Assembly: GCA_037143335.1 (NCBI GenBank)
Contig: JBAWZA010000003.1
Location: 1 to 64,000 of the forward strand
Source: PALSA-1296 sp037143335
GTDB taxonomy: Bacteria > Bacteroidota > Ignavibacteria > Palsa-1295
Direction of reading: 5' to 3'
DNA: 64,000 bases
The notes below the pieces were generated by a model, which did no database searches, was not told where the DNA came from, and saw nothing but the letters and a program-made list of their open reading frames with translations. Within the stretch, counting starts at the first letter, position 1; every line of letters starts with the position of its first letter. This document shows positions 49,819-59,411 of this stretch, one piece after another. The position numbers and the translations under genes are program-made.

Positions 49819-51109
49819 CCGTTTCGTCGTCGTCGGATTCTTCAGATGGGATGTAAATAATTGCGCATCGTTTTTCTTTCACAAGATATTTTTCTGATGC
49901 TCTTTGAATATCATCGCTACTGACAGATAAGTACCTGTCAATGATGGAATTGGCAATGCTAGTATCATCGAAAAACACTTTTGAGTGCGCAAGTTGATCT
50001 GCCTTGCCAGAAGCGCTTATGCGCCCAGCAATGAGGCGCATCTCGGTCTTATTTTTTGCCTTTTGCAATTCAATCTCACTAACACCACCTGCACGAATCT
50101 CGGCTAATACACTTTCTATCCCCTCTTCAATTGCATCTGTTTTATCCTCTGGTTCATTGGTCATCGCATAAATCCAAAGCAGCCCTGGCATTTCGCGTAG
50201 GTCAACATAGGCAGAGACTTCGGAAGCTGTTTTGTCAGTATATACTAATTTCTGATATAGCCGTGAGCTTCTGCCCGTCGAGAGAATATCCGTGAGTATG
50301 TCTAAAGCTATCGCATCGTCTGTCCCTTCGGCAGGCATTTGGTATGCATAAAAAACTCCCGGCAGTGGCACGGGTTCGTTGTCAATAATTTCACGTCGCT
50401 CGGATGTTTGCTCTTCTTCATCAAACGTTGGACGGGTGATCGGTACTTTTCCAGAAGGGATTGCACCGAAATACTGCTCGATTGTTGTACGAGTTTGAAT
50501 CGGATCGAAATCGCCTGAAACAACGAGTACGGCGTTTGATGGAGAGTAGAAGGTGTCATAAAAATCCTTCACATCAACCAAATTTGCTGCCTCGATAGTC
50601 TCCATATCCCCGATGACCGTCCACTTATAGGGAAATTTCTTGTACGCCATCCTCATCATCCTCTCCGATAAGGTGCCGTAGGGAGCGTTATCGTAGCGCT
50701 CGCGCTTCTCTTCTTTGACGACATCCTTTTGCGTCCTGAGGCTATCTTCTCCGAGCACAAAGCCCATCATCCTATCTGACTCGAGCCAAAGCGCGAGTCC
50801 CAGCTGATGTGATGGAAGTACTTCGTAATAATTTGTCTTATCTTCGGTCGTGTAGGCATTATCATAACCGCCTGCTTGGGTGATATACGTATCAAAATCC
50901 CCGCGCTTGACGTTTGTAGAGCCTTCAAATAAAAGATGTTCAAAAAGATGTGCGAAACCGGCGCGTTCGGGAGTTTCATTTTTGGAGCCTACATGGTAGG
51001 CGATATTAACACAGACAATCGGAGCCTTATGATCCTCGTGCAAAATAACATGTAGTCCGTTCGGAAGGTCGTATTCAGTATAGGCGATTGCCCCAGTTTG
51101 TTGGTTCAC
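49811..51109 (-). CDS. M16 family zinc peptidase, catalytic subunit
   Basis: 432 residues. The zinc motif is H54-L-F-E57-H58 (AGFAHLFEHLLFEGSTN), with the conserved upstream YHVGSKNETPER and downstream KEEKRERYDNAPYG. No signal peptide is apparent, so it is probably cytoplasmic or periplasmic without a classical signal. The second gene overlaps by 8 bp and lacks the zinc site, as in other two-gene M16B systems. A noncoding 183-bp gap lies upstream. Confidence 0.93.
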   Translation of the reverse strand: MNQQTGAIAYTEYDLPNGLHVILHEDHKAPIVCVNIAYHVGSKNETPERAGFAHLFEHLLFEGSTNVKRGDFDTYITQAGGYDNAYTTEDKTNYYEVLPSHQLGLALWLESDRMMGFVLGEDSLRTQKDVVKEEKRERYDNAPYGTLSERMMRMAYKKFPYKWTVIGDMETIEAANLVDVKDFYDTFYSPSNAVLVVSGDFDPIQTRTTIEQYFGAIPSGKVPITRPTFDEEEQTSERREIIDNEPVPLPGVFYAYQMPAEGTDDAIALDILTDILSTGRSSRLYQKLVYTDKTASEVSAYVDLREMPGLLWIYAMTNEPEDKTDAIEEGIESVLAEIRAGGVSEIELQKAKNKTEMRLIAGRISASGKADQLAHSKVFFDDTSIANSIIDRYLSVSSDDIQRASEKYLVKEKRCAIIYIPSEESDDDETGE

Positions 51110-51292
51110 TCTGTCGTTTGTATCGGTTCAAAAATTTTTCAGCCACGTTTTAACGAGTAACGTTGATGGGAAGTTCGGAAAGTAGTTTAAGTAGTTTTTT
51201 TGTAGTGGCTTTATAGAAACCTGAGCGAAGGCAGATCTGCGACTCCAGCTACATAGAATTAGCATTATATAAATGTCTTATGTCTATATTAT

Positions 51293-51619
51293 TTAATCGT
51301 TTACATCGCCACTATTCAAGACCTCTACCTCAACGATTCCTGCCAATATACGAACAGGATAGATCGGAATCCTCGGCCCTGATCCTGGCCAAGTGAGCGC
51401 TCCATCATTGAGGGAGAATACCCACGAATGCTCTGGGCAGGTGATCTCGTCATCGAATACCCAGCCATTCTCCATAGATACTCCTTGATGCGGGCAAATT
51501 GCCCCACAGCCGTAGATTTTATCTGCTGATTTTGTGAGAAGTACTTTCCGTCCGCCAATCTCTTTCGGCACGATTTTGCCGGACTTTAATTCCGCCTCTT
51601 CACATACGTGATGCCACAT
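51293..51619 (-). CDS. Rieske [2Fe-2S] domain protein
   Basis: 108 residues, just the Rieske fold. Ligands: Cys42 and His44 (ICPHQG) and Cys61 and His64 (CPEHSW), the standard CxH...CxxH. It begins MWHHVCEEAELKSG and ends with no extra domain. Stand-alone Rieske ferredoxins pass electrons to oxygenases or nitrite reductase-like enzymes; no partner is adjacent. It is divergent from the triheme cytochrome c gene. Confidence 0.92.
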   Translation of the reverse strand: MWHHVCEEAELKSGKIVPKEIGGRKVLLTKSADKIYGCGAICPHQGVSMENGWVFDDEITCPEHSWVFSLNDGALTWPGSGPRIPIYPVRILAGIVEVEVLNSGDVND

Positions 51620-51630
51620 CTTTTTGTTTG

Positions 51631-51638
51631 TATATTTG
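51631..51638 (+). promoter_or_regulatory. Candidate Bacteroidota-type -7 box for the cytochrome c gene
   Basis: Reads TATATTTG, an exact TAnnTTTG match, about 90 bp upstream of the cytochrome c ATG, in the gap between the divergent Rieske and cytochrome genes. No well-spaced TTG at -33 is obvious. Confidence 0.35.
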
Positions 51639-51725
51639 TATGCTATTGTTAGTTGTTGTGCTGGTATCGGTGCTTGTTCGGTTCTGGGATAACAACGAAT
51701 TTATTCATTTATCATCACCACTACA

Positions 51726-52979
51726 ATGAAAAAATTCTTTAAGATCATCGGCATAATCGTCGGTGTCGTGCTCCTGTTAATCGGAGGTTTTCTCGGTTAC
51801 GTGAAACTGGCTGGAATGCCGAAATTCTCGGATGTTCATCGCCCGGACATAAAGGTCGCCTCTACTCCCGAGCGGATTGCTCGCGGACGCAAAATTGCAG
51901 GCATCCTCTGCTACGGTTGTCACTACAATCCAGCGACCAACAAACTCAGTGGGCACTTCCTGTCAGAAATGCCTCCAGCGTTCGGCAAGATTTATTCGCA
52001 TAACATCACCAACGATAAGACAAATGGTATCGGGAATTGGACAGATGGTGAAGTTTTATATTTCCTGCGCACCGGCATCCATAAGAATAACGAGTATGTC
52101 CCACCCTACATGCCGAAATTTCCGCATGTAGCTGAAGAGGATATGCAATCTATCATTGCATTCTTGCGCTCTGATGATACTCTGGTTGCTCCTTCACCTG
52201 CGATTGACACCGAAGAGGCGCCGTCATTGCTTGCCTACTTCTTAGGTCGTTTCGTTTTCAAACCGCTCGATTATCCGAAGGCTGAGATTCCCTCACCACC
52301 AGCAGGTGATCAAGTTGCCATCGGAAAATACTGGGCGACAGGACTCATCGGATGTTATCAGTGCCATTCTGCTGATTTCAAATCGAACGAAGAGATCTAT
52401 CCCGAGAAATCAGTCGGCTTCTATGGTGGCGGCAATCAGATGGTTGATGCTACCGATAAACCGATTTATACTGCGAATATCACACCCGACCCAGTTCATG
52501 GAATTGGTAAGTGGACAGAGGCGGATTTCCTTCGAGCCATTCGTGATGGAATTCGAAAAGACAACACCGCACTTCGTTACCCGATGTCACGATTTCCAGG
52601 TCTTTCTGATTCAGAAATCGTTGCGATGTTTGCGTATTTGAAAACAGTACCCCCACTGACAAACCCACGTAAGCCAAACCCTGAGTATAAATATGTAAAT
52701 GCTAACCCAACAGAGGGTGGCAAGATATATTACAAGTACGGATGCTATGCCTGCCATGGCGAGACTGGAGTTGGTACTTGCGATCTGACGAATGCCTCAC
52801 ATAAATATCACAGCGACGAGGATCTAATCGGATGGATAAAACACCCTTCCAAAATTGTCCCAAATACTGTCATGCCAAATTGGGAAGGCACAATCAAAGA
52901 GGAAGAGTTCGCTCCGCTTGCACAGTACGTCCGCCAACTTGCTCAACAAAAGCAGTTAGCAACTAAAACGAAGGAATAG
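51726..52979 (+). CDS. Membrane-anchored triheme cytochrome c
   Basis: 417 residues with an N-terminal membrane anchor (residues about 5-26) and three CxxCH heme sites: C62-H66 (CYGCH), C210-H214 (CYQCH) and C340-H344 (CYACH). Each is followed by a cytochrome-c-like helix pair with WT(D/E) stretches (IGNWTDGEVLYFLRTGIHKN and its repeat GIGKWTEADFLRAIRDGIRKD), so the protein is three fused class I-like domains. It should move electrons in the periplasm. The divergent Rieske gene could share a regulatory region but no enzyme partner is next to it. Confidence 0.92.
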   Translation: MKKFFKIIGIIVGVVLLLIGGFLGYVKLAGMPKFSDVHRPDIKVASTPERIARGRKIAGILCYGCHYNPATNKLSGHFLSEMPPAFGKIYSHNITNDKTNGIGNWTDGEVLYFLRTGIHKNNEYVPPYMPKFPHVAEEDMQSIIAFLRSDDTLVAPSPAIDTEEAPSLLAYFLGRFVFKPLDYPKAEIPSPPAGDQVAIGKYWATGLIGCYQCHSADFKSNEEIYPEKSVGFYGGGNQMVDATDKPIYTANITPDPVHGIGKWTEADFLRAIRDGIRKDNTALRYPMSRFPGLSDSEIVAMFAYLKTVPPLTNPRKPNPEYKYVNANPTEGGKIYYKYGCYACHGETGVGTCDLTNASHKYHSDEDLIGWIKHPSKIVPNTVMPNWEGTIKEEEFAPLAQYVRQLAQQKQLATKTKE

Positions 52980-53064
52980 TTTTCAACTTTTTATCTAGAG
53001 GGCGATGGACTGGTAGCCCTCCTGATGAAATTTCTTCGAAGAGGTATTCGTTTGGCGATGCGAA

Positions 53065-54525
53065 ATGTCAGATAATTTTCCAATCACCGAACCAATTCTC
53101 ATCGCCGTCGGCCAAATTGCCGACGACGAAGGCGTATCTGCCTATGTTGTTGGTGGGTATGTCCGAGATCTTCTGCTTGGACGTGGAAATGACCGCGATA
53201 TTGATATTACGGTCATCGGTGACGGAGTCGCTTTTGCGAAACGAGTTGCAAAAGAATTCCCCGGAGCAAGGGTCTCGGTCTACGAAAAATTTCGCACAGC
53301 GCTTGTAGAAATTGGCGAACTCAAAATCGAATTTGTTGGTGCAAGGAAAGAATCCTACCGCTCTGATTCTCGAAATCCCATAACCGAAGAAGGGAGTCTC
53401 GAAGATGATCTTTCGAGACGTGATTTCACCGTAAATTCCCTTGCTGTGTGCTTGAATTCGGATGGGTACGGGAAAATCGTTGACCTCTTTGATGGGTTGA
53501 GTGATTTGAAGTCCAGAGTTTTACGCACTCCGCTTGATCCTAAAATAACCTTTGAAGATGATCCACTTCGCATGATGCGTGCGGCGCGATTTGCCTCTCA
53601 ACTCGAATTCATGGTTGTGCCGGAAGCGCTTGAAGCTATTTATTCTATGCGTGAGAGGATTTCAATTGTATCTCAGGAGCGCACCAGTGACGAATTCTTG
53701 AAGATTATGTCCTCACGCAAACCGAGCATCGGCATAAATTTGCTCTATGAAACGGAGCTACTTGATATTATCTTCCCAGAAATTGCTCAACTTGGCGGTG
53801 TAGAGCTTCGTACTGTCGGTGTCGAGGAGTATGCTCATAAAGATGTGTTTAAGCATACAATGCGGGTGCTTGATAATATGGCAGAAATGTCGGATGATGT
53901 CTGGCTGAGGTTTGCTGCCCTCTTACACGATGTTGCAAAACCAAAAACAAAGGTATTTCGCGAAGGAATTGGATGGACATTTTATGGACACGACCATATC
54001 GGTGCGCGTTGGGTACAAAAGATTTTCCGTCGCATGAAATTGCCAGTTGATGCCGCCAAGTATGTCGAAAAATTAGTGCGGCTTCACATGAGACCGATGG
54101 CATTGGTAGATGAAGGTGTATCGGACTCCGCAGTCCGTCGTGTGCTATTCGAAGCGGGCGAAGAAATTGATGACCTACTCACGCTGTGCCGAGCTGATAT
54201 TACTTCCAAAAATCCTCGCCTCATTCAAAAATATCAATCGAACTACGACCAAGTCGCCGAAAAGATGATCGAGGTCGAAGCAAAGGATAAAATGCGGGCA
54301 TTTCAACCCCCTATCCGTGGTGAAGAAATTATGGCGATTTGCAACTTACCGCCATCGAAAACCGTCGGCATACTAAAATCCGCTATTGAAGAAGCCATCA
54401 TCGAGGGCGAGATCCCGAACGAGTATGAGAGTGCGAAGGCATACATGCTCAAAATCAAGGACAAGATCATCTCAGATAACCCATTAAGTCCACGTGAGAT
54501 TGCGCGGATAGCACCCCCTCTTTAG
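53065..54525 (+). CDS. CCA-adding tRNA nucleotidyltransferase with HD domain
   Basis: 486 residues. The nucleotidyltransferase head has VVGGYVRDLLLGRGNDRDIDITVIGDG, the RRDFTVNSLAV motif and DPLRMMRAARF; the C-terminal HD hydrolase part contains HDVAKPKTK and YGHDHIGARW. This is the E. coli-type architecture with an HD domain. It adds or repairs the CCA end of tRNAs. The start is ATG 53065, with no clear Shine-Dalgarno. Confidence 0.92.
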   Translation: MSDNFPITEPILIAVGQIADDEGVSAYVVGGYVRDLLLGRGNDRDIDITVIGDGVAFAKRVAKEFPGARVSVYEKFRTALVEIGELKIEFVGARKESYRSDSRNPITEEGSLEDDLSRRDFTVNSLAVCLNSDGYGKIVDLFDGLSDLKSRVLRTPLDPKITFEDDPLRMMRAARFASQLEFMVVPEALEAIYSMRERISIVSQERTSDEFLKIMSSRKPSIGINLLYETELLDIIFPEIAQLGGVELRTVGVEEYAHKDVFKHTMRVLDNMAEMSDDVWLRFAALLHDVAKPKTKVFREGIGWTFYGHDHIGARWVQKIFRRMKLPVDAAKYVEKLVRLHMRPMALVDEGVSDSAVRRVLFEAGEEIDDLLTLCRADITSKNPRLIQKYQSNYDQVAEKMIEVEAKDKMRAFQPPIRGEEIMAICNLPPSKTVGILKSAIEEAIIEGEIPNEYESAKAYMLKIKDKIISDNPLSPREIARIAPPL

Positions 54526-54689
54526 TGAATGATTCCTGTAATTCCTTTTGAGTCATTTATGTTTAGCAAAACTGTAATAATTTGCCATTATTACTGCTGG
54601 CTTCGCCTACCGAAAGAATCCCCCGTAAAACGGAGTAGTCGGCATTTTTTATTGAAACGAAGCCAGTTATTCACCGTAGATAGCGCCAA

Positions 54690-56024
54690 ATGAAAACACT
54701 ACTTGCGACAATCGTTTTAGGAATTGCGACCACTGCATTCAGCCAGCAACATGTGACAGGATCGAATGAGCTGACACTCGATCAAGCGATTCGAGTAGCA
54801 CTTGATAGTAACTATACTACTCGTACTGCATCGAATGACCTTACATCTGCTCAGCTCACAAACACAAAAGCTGGTGATAGTTACCTGCCGACCGTTTCGG
54901 GAACAGCAGGCTACGGATACAGCCATACGCTTACACAGCAATCTTTTGGCGGCATAACGGCTGATCCGAACTCCCACTCACTCCACTACAATGTTGGTGC
55001 GAATTTTAATGTTTATAACGGAGGTTTTGATGCGTCGAACGTTCGCTCTTCATCATACAGTTTGGATGCTGCGAAGTACAATCTCAAATGGATTCGCCAG
55101 CAAGTTGCCTACAGCGTCGTGGCGGCTTATATCAATGCCTTACGGACAAAAGAGCTTGTTGCAACAAACGAGAAAACGTTATCGGAGTATAACTCACAAC
55201 TCGAACGAGTAAAGGGGCTAAATGCTGCTGGTTCTGTGCCGATCATTCAAGTATATCAACAGCAAGCCGTTGTTTCGCAGCAGGAGGTTCAGCTCATCGC
55301 TGCAAGGAATAACTTCATGAATGCGAAAACTGATCTGCTCTTTCTCCTAAATATATCACCGGATTCCTACAATGATTACGATGTATCATTAACAGGTATT
55401 GATACAACACTTGGCACCCTGAAATCGAAACACTCGGGTGTACAATCGAACCCTTCTCTTCTGAATACTTTGATTGACCATCGCGAAGATTTCCTGGCAG
55501 AGAGATCATCAATACTTGCGACGGAGTCCTCGATTGATATGACACGCTCGGCATTGCTACCGAAACTTGGTGCAAACGTTGGAATCGGAGGCTCTGGTAA
55601 TAACAGCTCAATTGGGTCCATTCAACTTTTCCATTCATTAACAGGTGGCTTGAACTTGAGTGTACCAATCTATGATGCTGCACAGAACAGATTGCAAATT
55701 GATATTCAACAAGTACAACTCGAAAGTAGTCGTATCAGATTGCAACAAGCAGAGGAGCAGTTCAGAAGTGACATCTCTAAAGCAGAAAATAATTTACATT
55801 CTGCCGAACAGACCGTAGCAGCTACGGAAGTGGAGTTACAATCTGCCGAAGAGAGCCTTCGCGCCGCGACAGAAAGACTCAAAGTAGGAGCTGGAATTCA
55901 GTTGGACGTGATCGTTGCCGAAGCACAAGTTCAAACAGCCCGTACCGATAGAGTGAATGCACTCTACAATTATTTACTCGTTACCCGTCAGCTTGAGTAT
56001 CTCTTGGGTAAAACAAATTACTAA
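54690..56024 (+). CDS. TolC-family outer-membrane efflux protein
   Basis: 444 residues, signal peptide ending TAFSQ. It shows the double structural repeat of TolC: helix-turn-strand blocks at about 30-230 and 240-440, with LTLDQAIRVALDSNY at the start and long Ala/Gln/Ser coiled helices (AEQFRSDISKAENNLHSAEQTVAATEVEL). It forms the outer-membrane exit duct. It overlaps in frame only slightly with the next gene and belongs to a five-gene efflux operon. Confidence 0.93.
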   Translation: MKTLLATIVLGIATTAFSQQHVTGSNELTLDQAIRVALDSNYTTRTASNDLTSAQLTNTKAGDSYLPTVSGTAGYGYSHTLTQQSFGGITADPNSHSLHYNVGANFNVYNGGFDASNVRSSSYSLDAAKYNLKWIRQQVAYSVVAAYINALRTKELVATNEKTLSEYNSQLERVKGLNAAGSVPIIQVYQQQAVVSQQEVQLIAARNNFMNAKTDLLFLLNISPDSYNDYDVSLTGIDTTLGTLKSKHSGVQSNPSLLNTLIDHREDFLAERSSILATESSIDMTRSALLPKLGANVGIGGSGNNSSIGSIQLFHSLTGGLNLSVPIYDAAQNRLQIDIQQVQLESSRIRLQQAEEQFRSDISKAENNLHSAEQTVAATEVELQSAEESLRAATERLKVGAGIQLDVIVAEAQVQTARTDRVNALYNYLLVTRQLEYLLGKTNY

Positions 56025-56052
56025 TTTTCAATCACCCCCAGAATTCATTCAA

Positions 56053-57417
56053 ATGGATAGTTCAACCCCGAAGCCTCTATCGATGCCAACCCCGAGTGGC
56101 ACAACGACAAAAACTGTCGTTGATAAAATGAAGAAGAAAAAGAAACGAAATCGTACGGTCTGGATCGTAGCGATTGCTGTCGTAATACTCATCGTCGTTC
56201 TTGCAGTGATGAATGGTGGAAAAGAAAAGGCAATCACTGTTCAAACCGAGAAAGTGTCCAATCGCACGATCACTGAAGTGGTCCAGGCAACAGGCAAGGT
56301 TCAACCGGAAACCTCTGTGAAGATTTCGCCAGAAGTATCTGGTGAAATTATTCAGCTACCGTACAAAGAAGGTGCACCAATCAAGAAGGGCGACTTACTT
56401 GCCGAGATCAAGCCTACAGCAATCAAAGCACAGTACGAAGCTGGTGTTGCCCAACTTGAGTCATCGAAAGCACAAGTAGAACAAGCGAAAGCGCAGAAGA
56501 TCACTGCTGAACTTGCACTGAAGCGCACAAAACAACTCCGCGAAAAAGACCTCACTTCTCAAGCCGATCTCGAAGTGGCGCAACAACAATTTGACGTTGC
56601 CGCAGCGAATTACAATGCCGCTCAACATAATGTGAATTATTATCAGAATAATCTCACTCTCTTTTCTGAAAGTTTGAGAAAGACATCCGTTCTTGCACCA
56701 ATGGATGGCTTCATCACGAAGCTTGTCTCTCAGCTTGGAGAAAAAGTTGTCGGTACTTCGCAGTTCGCCGGGACTGAAATGATGACGCTCAGTGATCTTT
56801 CACTTATGAATGCAATGGTTGACGTGGACGAGAATGATGTTATAAACGTAAAGCTCGGGGATACAGCACGGATAACCATTGACGCATTCCCCGATCGTAC
56901 CTTCATCGGAACCGTTATTGAAGTCGCCAACAGCGCTGAACTTAAAGGTGCTGGCACACAAGATCAGTCAACAAATTTTCAGGTAAAGATCAGAGTCGAA
57001 GGATTCAAAACAGGTGAACTTCGTCCCGGAATGAGTTGCACTGCAAAGATTGAGACAATCACAAAAAGAGATATTCCTTCCATCCCAATCATGGCCGTTA
57101 CGCGCCGTACAATGGATTACAAACCGAACACCACCTCCGATCAGGCGAGTGAAATTGGCAAAAAACCATCAGCAGAGGTAAAAGAGGAAGACCACTCACC
57201 CACGATTGTTTTTGTAATTAACGGCAACCGCGTAAAGATAGTACCTGTGAAGACAGGAATTTCCAATAACTCCTACGTTGAAGTCACCGAAGGATTAAAA
57301 GTTGGTGATGAAATAGTAAAAGGCAATTACAGTGCAGTTTCAAAAGATCTTGACGATAAAAAATTAATCAAGATAGATAACGGATTTAGCCCTACGGGCG
57401 ACAATAAGAAAAAATAA
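56053..57417 (+). CDS. MacA-like periplasmic adaptor (membrane fusion protein)
   Basis: 454 residues from the ATG at 56053, 28 bp after the TolC stop; an upstream in-frame start at 55957 overlaps TolC and is less likely. A basic run (KKKKKR) precedes one membrane anchor (VWIVAIAVVILIVVLAV). The lipoyl half-motifs GKVQPETSVKISPEVSGEI and DGFITKLVSQLGEKV flank an alpha-hairpin of about 80 residues, followed by beta-barrel domains (AMVDVDENDVINVKLGDTARI). This is the HlyD/MacA fold linking inner-membrane transporter and TolC. Confidence 0.92.
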   Translation: MDSSTPKPLSMPTPSGTTTKTVVDKMKKKKKRNRTVWIVAIAVVILIVVLAVMNGGKEKAITVQTEKVSNRTITEVVQATGKVQPETSVKISPEVSGEIIQLPYKEGAPIKKGDLLAEIKPTAIKAQYEAGVAQLESSKAQVEQAKAQKITAELALKRTKQLREKDLTSQADLEVAQQQFDVAAANYNAAQHNVNYYQNNLTLFSESLRKTSVLAPMDGFITKLVSQLGEKVVGTSQFAGTEMMTLSDLSLMNAMVDVDENDVINVKLGDTARITIDAFPDRTFIGTVIEVANSAELKGAGTQDQSTNFQVKIRVEGFKTGELRPGMSCTAKIETITKRDIPSIPIMAVTRRTMDYKPNTTSDQASEIGKKPSAEVKEEDHSPTIVFVINGNRVKIVPVKTGISNNSYVEVTEGLKVGDEIVKGNYSAVSKDLDDKKLIKIDNGFSPTGDNKKK

Positions 57418-57421
57418 TTTT

Positions 57422-58129
57422 ATGGGGCAATACACACCACAGAATTCCGTCATCTATTTAGAAGAAATTTTCAGAGTCTATGATATGGGACATGAAAATG
57501 TCTATGCCCTCAACGGCGTCACTGTTGGTGTGCATCGTAATGAGTATGTTGCAATCATGGGACCTTCGGGCTCAGGAAAATCCACGCTGATGAATCTTAT
57601 TGGCTGTCTCGATACGCCGAGTTCTGGAAATTATTACTTCAACGGCACAAACGTCGCTGGTCTCGACGACAATGAACTTGCAGAAATTAGAAATAAAGAG
57701 ATCGGATTCGTTTTTCAAACATTCAACCTCCTTCCGCGAAGTGATGCCCTTCACAACGTTGAGTTGCCTCTTATTTATGCAGGAATAAAAAAGGATGAAA
57801 GACTCGAGCGAGCATACTCAGCTCTTGAATCAGTCGGACTTGCTGATCGTGCTTCGCATAAGCCGAATGAACTCTCTGGCGGGCAGCGTCAGCGTGTTGC
57901 AATCGCCAGAGCACTCGTGACACGCCCTTCGATTTTACTCGCCGATGAACCCACTGGAAACCTTGACTCCAAAACTGGTGAAGACATAATGAAATTTTTT
58001 GCGGAATTGCATGATCGCGGAAATACCATTATCCTCGTCACTCATGAAGAAGACATTGCGCGTAACGCACACAGAGTTGTAAGAATTCGTGACGGTAAGG
58101 TCGAGCGCGATGAACGCACGCGTCCGTAA
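57422..58129 (+). CDS. ABC transporter ATP-binding protein (MacB/LolD type)
   Basis: 235 residues. Walker A GPSGSGKST, the FQTFNLLPRSDALHNVELPLIYAG segment of MacB/LolD-type proteins, signature LSGGQRQRVAIARAL, Walker B LLADEPTGNLDS and the switch His in VTHEEDIA are all present. It drives the two permeases that follow. It is 4 bp after the adaptor gene. Confidence 0.95.
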   Translation: MGQYTPQNSVIYLEEIFRVYDMGHENVYALNGVTVGVHRNEYVAIMGPSGSGKSTLMNLIGCLDTPSSGNYYFNGTNVAGLDDNELAEIRNKEIGFVFQTFNLLPRSDALHNVELPLIYAGIKKDERLERAYSALESVGLADRASHKPNELSGGQRQRVAIARALVTRPSILLADEPTGNLDSKTGEDIMKFFAELHDRGNTIILVTHEEDIARNAHRVVRIRDGKVERDERTRP

Positions 58130-58156
58130 TACATTGACAGTTTAGCACTACTCAGT

Positions 58157-59401
58157 TTGAAGCTTATCTCAGATACCAAGGAAGGTCTCTCAATCGCAAT
58201 AACAGCAGTTAAGGCGAATCCCCTGCGTTCAATCCTCACGATGCTCGGTATTATCATCGGCATCTTCACTGTCACACTAATGGGAGCATTCTTGAACGGA
58301 ACAGACACGATGTTCCGAAAGACGGCAAGCAGTATGTTGACTGATGTTTATTACGTAGATAAATGGAATTGGGGTGGTGGCGATTGGCGATTAATGAGAA
58401 ATAGACCTTCGATCACCGAAGAAGATATGCAAGAACTCCGTTCCAAAATGACGACGGCCTCGGCATTCGGAATGACAATTGGAAAATGGGGACAAGAAGC
58501 AAAGTATAAGAATCGTAGTGTACAAGGGATGAGCATCTCTGGGGTTGATGAAGGCTATATGGCCACGCAATCTACAGAAATTGAGTTTGGAAGATTCTTT
58601 ACCACTGCCGAGATTTCGAGCGCACGTCCTGTCTGTATTATTGGCTATGAAGTTGCACAAAAGTTATTCCCAAACATCTCTCCATTGGGAATGGTGATCC
58701 GCGTTCAAGGTTATCCGCTTGAAGTGATCGGAGTAGCTAAACGGGTTGGTGGATTATTCACTGTATTCACCGTGGATAATTCAACTGTCATGCCATTTCG
58801 GACACTCCAAAATGCGTACGGCGAAAAACATCAGAGTATTACTATCGCGGTACGAGCCAAGACCGTGGAAAACAAACTCGATACCAAGGAGGAAATCAGT
58901 TTCTACATGCGCCATATCCGCCACCTCAAACCCAATGAACCACTTAATTTCGGAATAAATAATCAGGATCAATTTAACCAACAAATTGATAGCCTGACCT
59001 TCATCCTATCCGTAGTAGGGTTTGTCATTACAGGGCTTTCACTTTTGGTAGGTGGGATAGGAATTATGAATATCATGTACGTCAGTGTGAAGGAGCGTAC
59101 AAGAGAGATTGGCATTCGCAAAGCAGTTGGGGCGACACGTCGTTCACTTATTTTCCAATTTCTCTACGAAGCGTCATTTCTCTCGCTCAGCGCAGGTCTG
59201 ATTGCAATCGCCATTGCGTATCCTGTAACCACACTGATCAATAATCTTTTGTTAGCCGATTCGGAATTGCAGATAGGCTTCCCTCTTTATTACGCGAATA
59301 TCGGATTAGCTCTTTCGCTCGCAACAGGCTTAATTTTTGGAATATTTCCTGCTTTGAAAGCGTCTAGGCTTGACCCGGTGGATGCTTTACGATATGAATA
59401 A
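58157..59401 (+). CDS. MacB-like ABC permease 1
   Basis: 414 residues, beginning with TTG at 58157. First membrane helix (LRSILTMLGIIIGIFTVTLMGAF) with the MacB/FtsX MLGIIIG motif, a periplasmic domain of about 200 residues (residues about 50-275) and three C-terminal helices with the ERTREIGIRKAVGATRRS motif. Together with the ATPase, adaptor and a second permease it forms a type VII ABC exporter. The substrate is unknown. Confidence 0.92.
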   Translation: MKLISDTKEGLSIAITAVKANPLRSILTMLGIIIGIFTVTLMGAFLNGTDTMFRKTASSMLTDVYYVDKWNWGGGDWRLMRNRPSITEEDMQELRSKMTTASAFGMTIGKWGQEAKYKNRSVQGMSISGVDEGYMATQSTEIEFGRFFTTAEISSARPVCIIGYEVAQKLFPNISPLGMVIRVQGYPLEVIGVAKRVGGLFTVFTVDNSTVMPFRTLQNAYGEKHQSITIAVRAKTVENKLDTKEEISFYMRHIRHLKPNEPLNFGINNQDQFNQQIDSLTFILSVVGFVITGLSLLVGGIGIMNIMYVSVKERTREIGIRKAVGATRRSLIFQFLYEASFLSLSAGLIAIAIAYPVTTLINNLLLADSELQIGFPLYYANIGLALSLATGLIFGIFPALKASRLDPVDALRYE

Positions 59402-59411
59402 CTTCGCATAA

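Noticed and set aside
55957..56052. Longer adaptor protein start at 55957
   Set aside because: It would overlap the TolC gene by 68 bp and add a hydrophobic run before the basic and membrane segments; the ATG at 56053 gives a normal topology.
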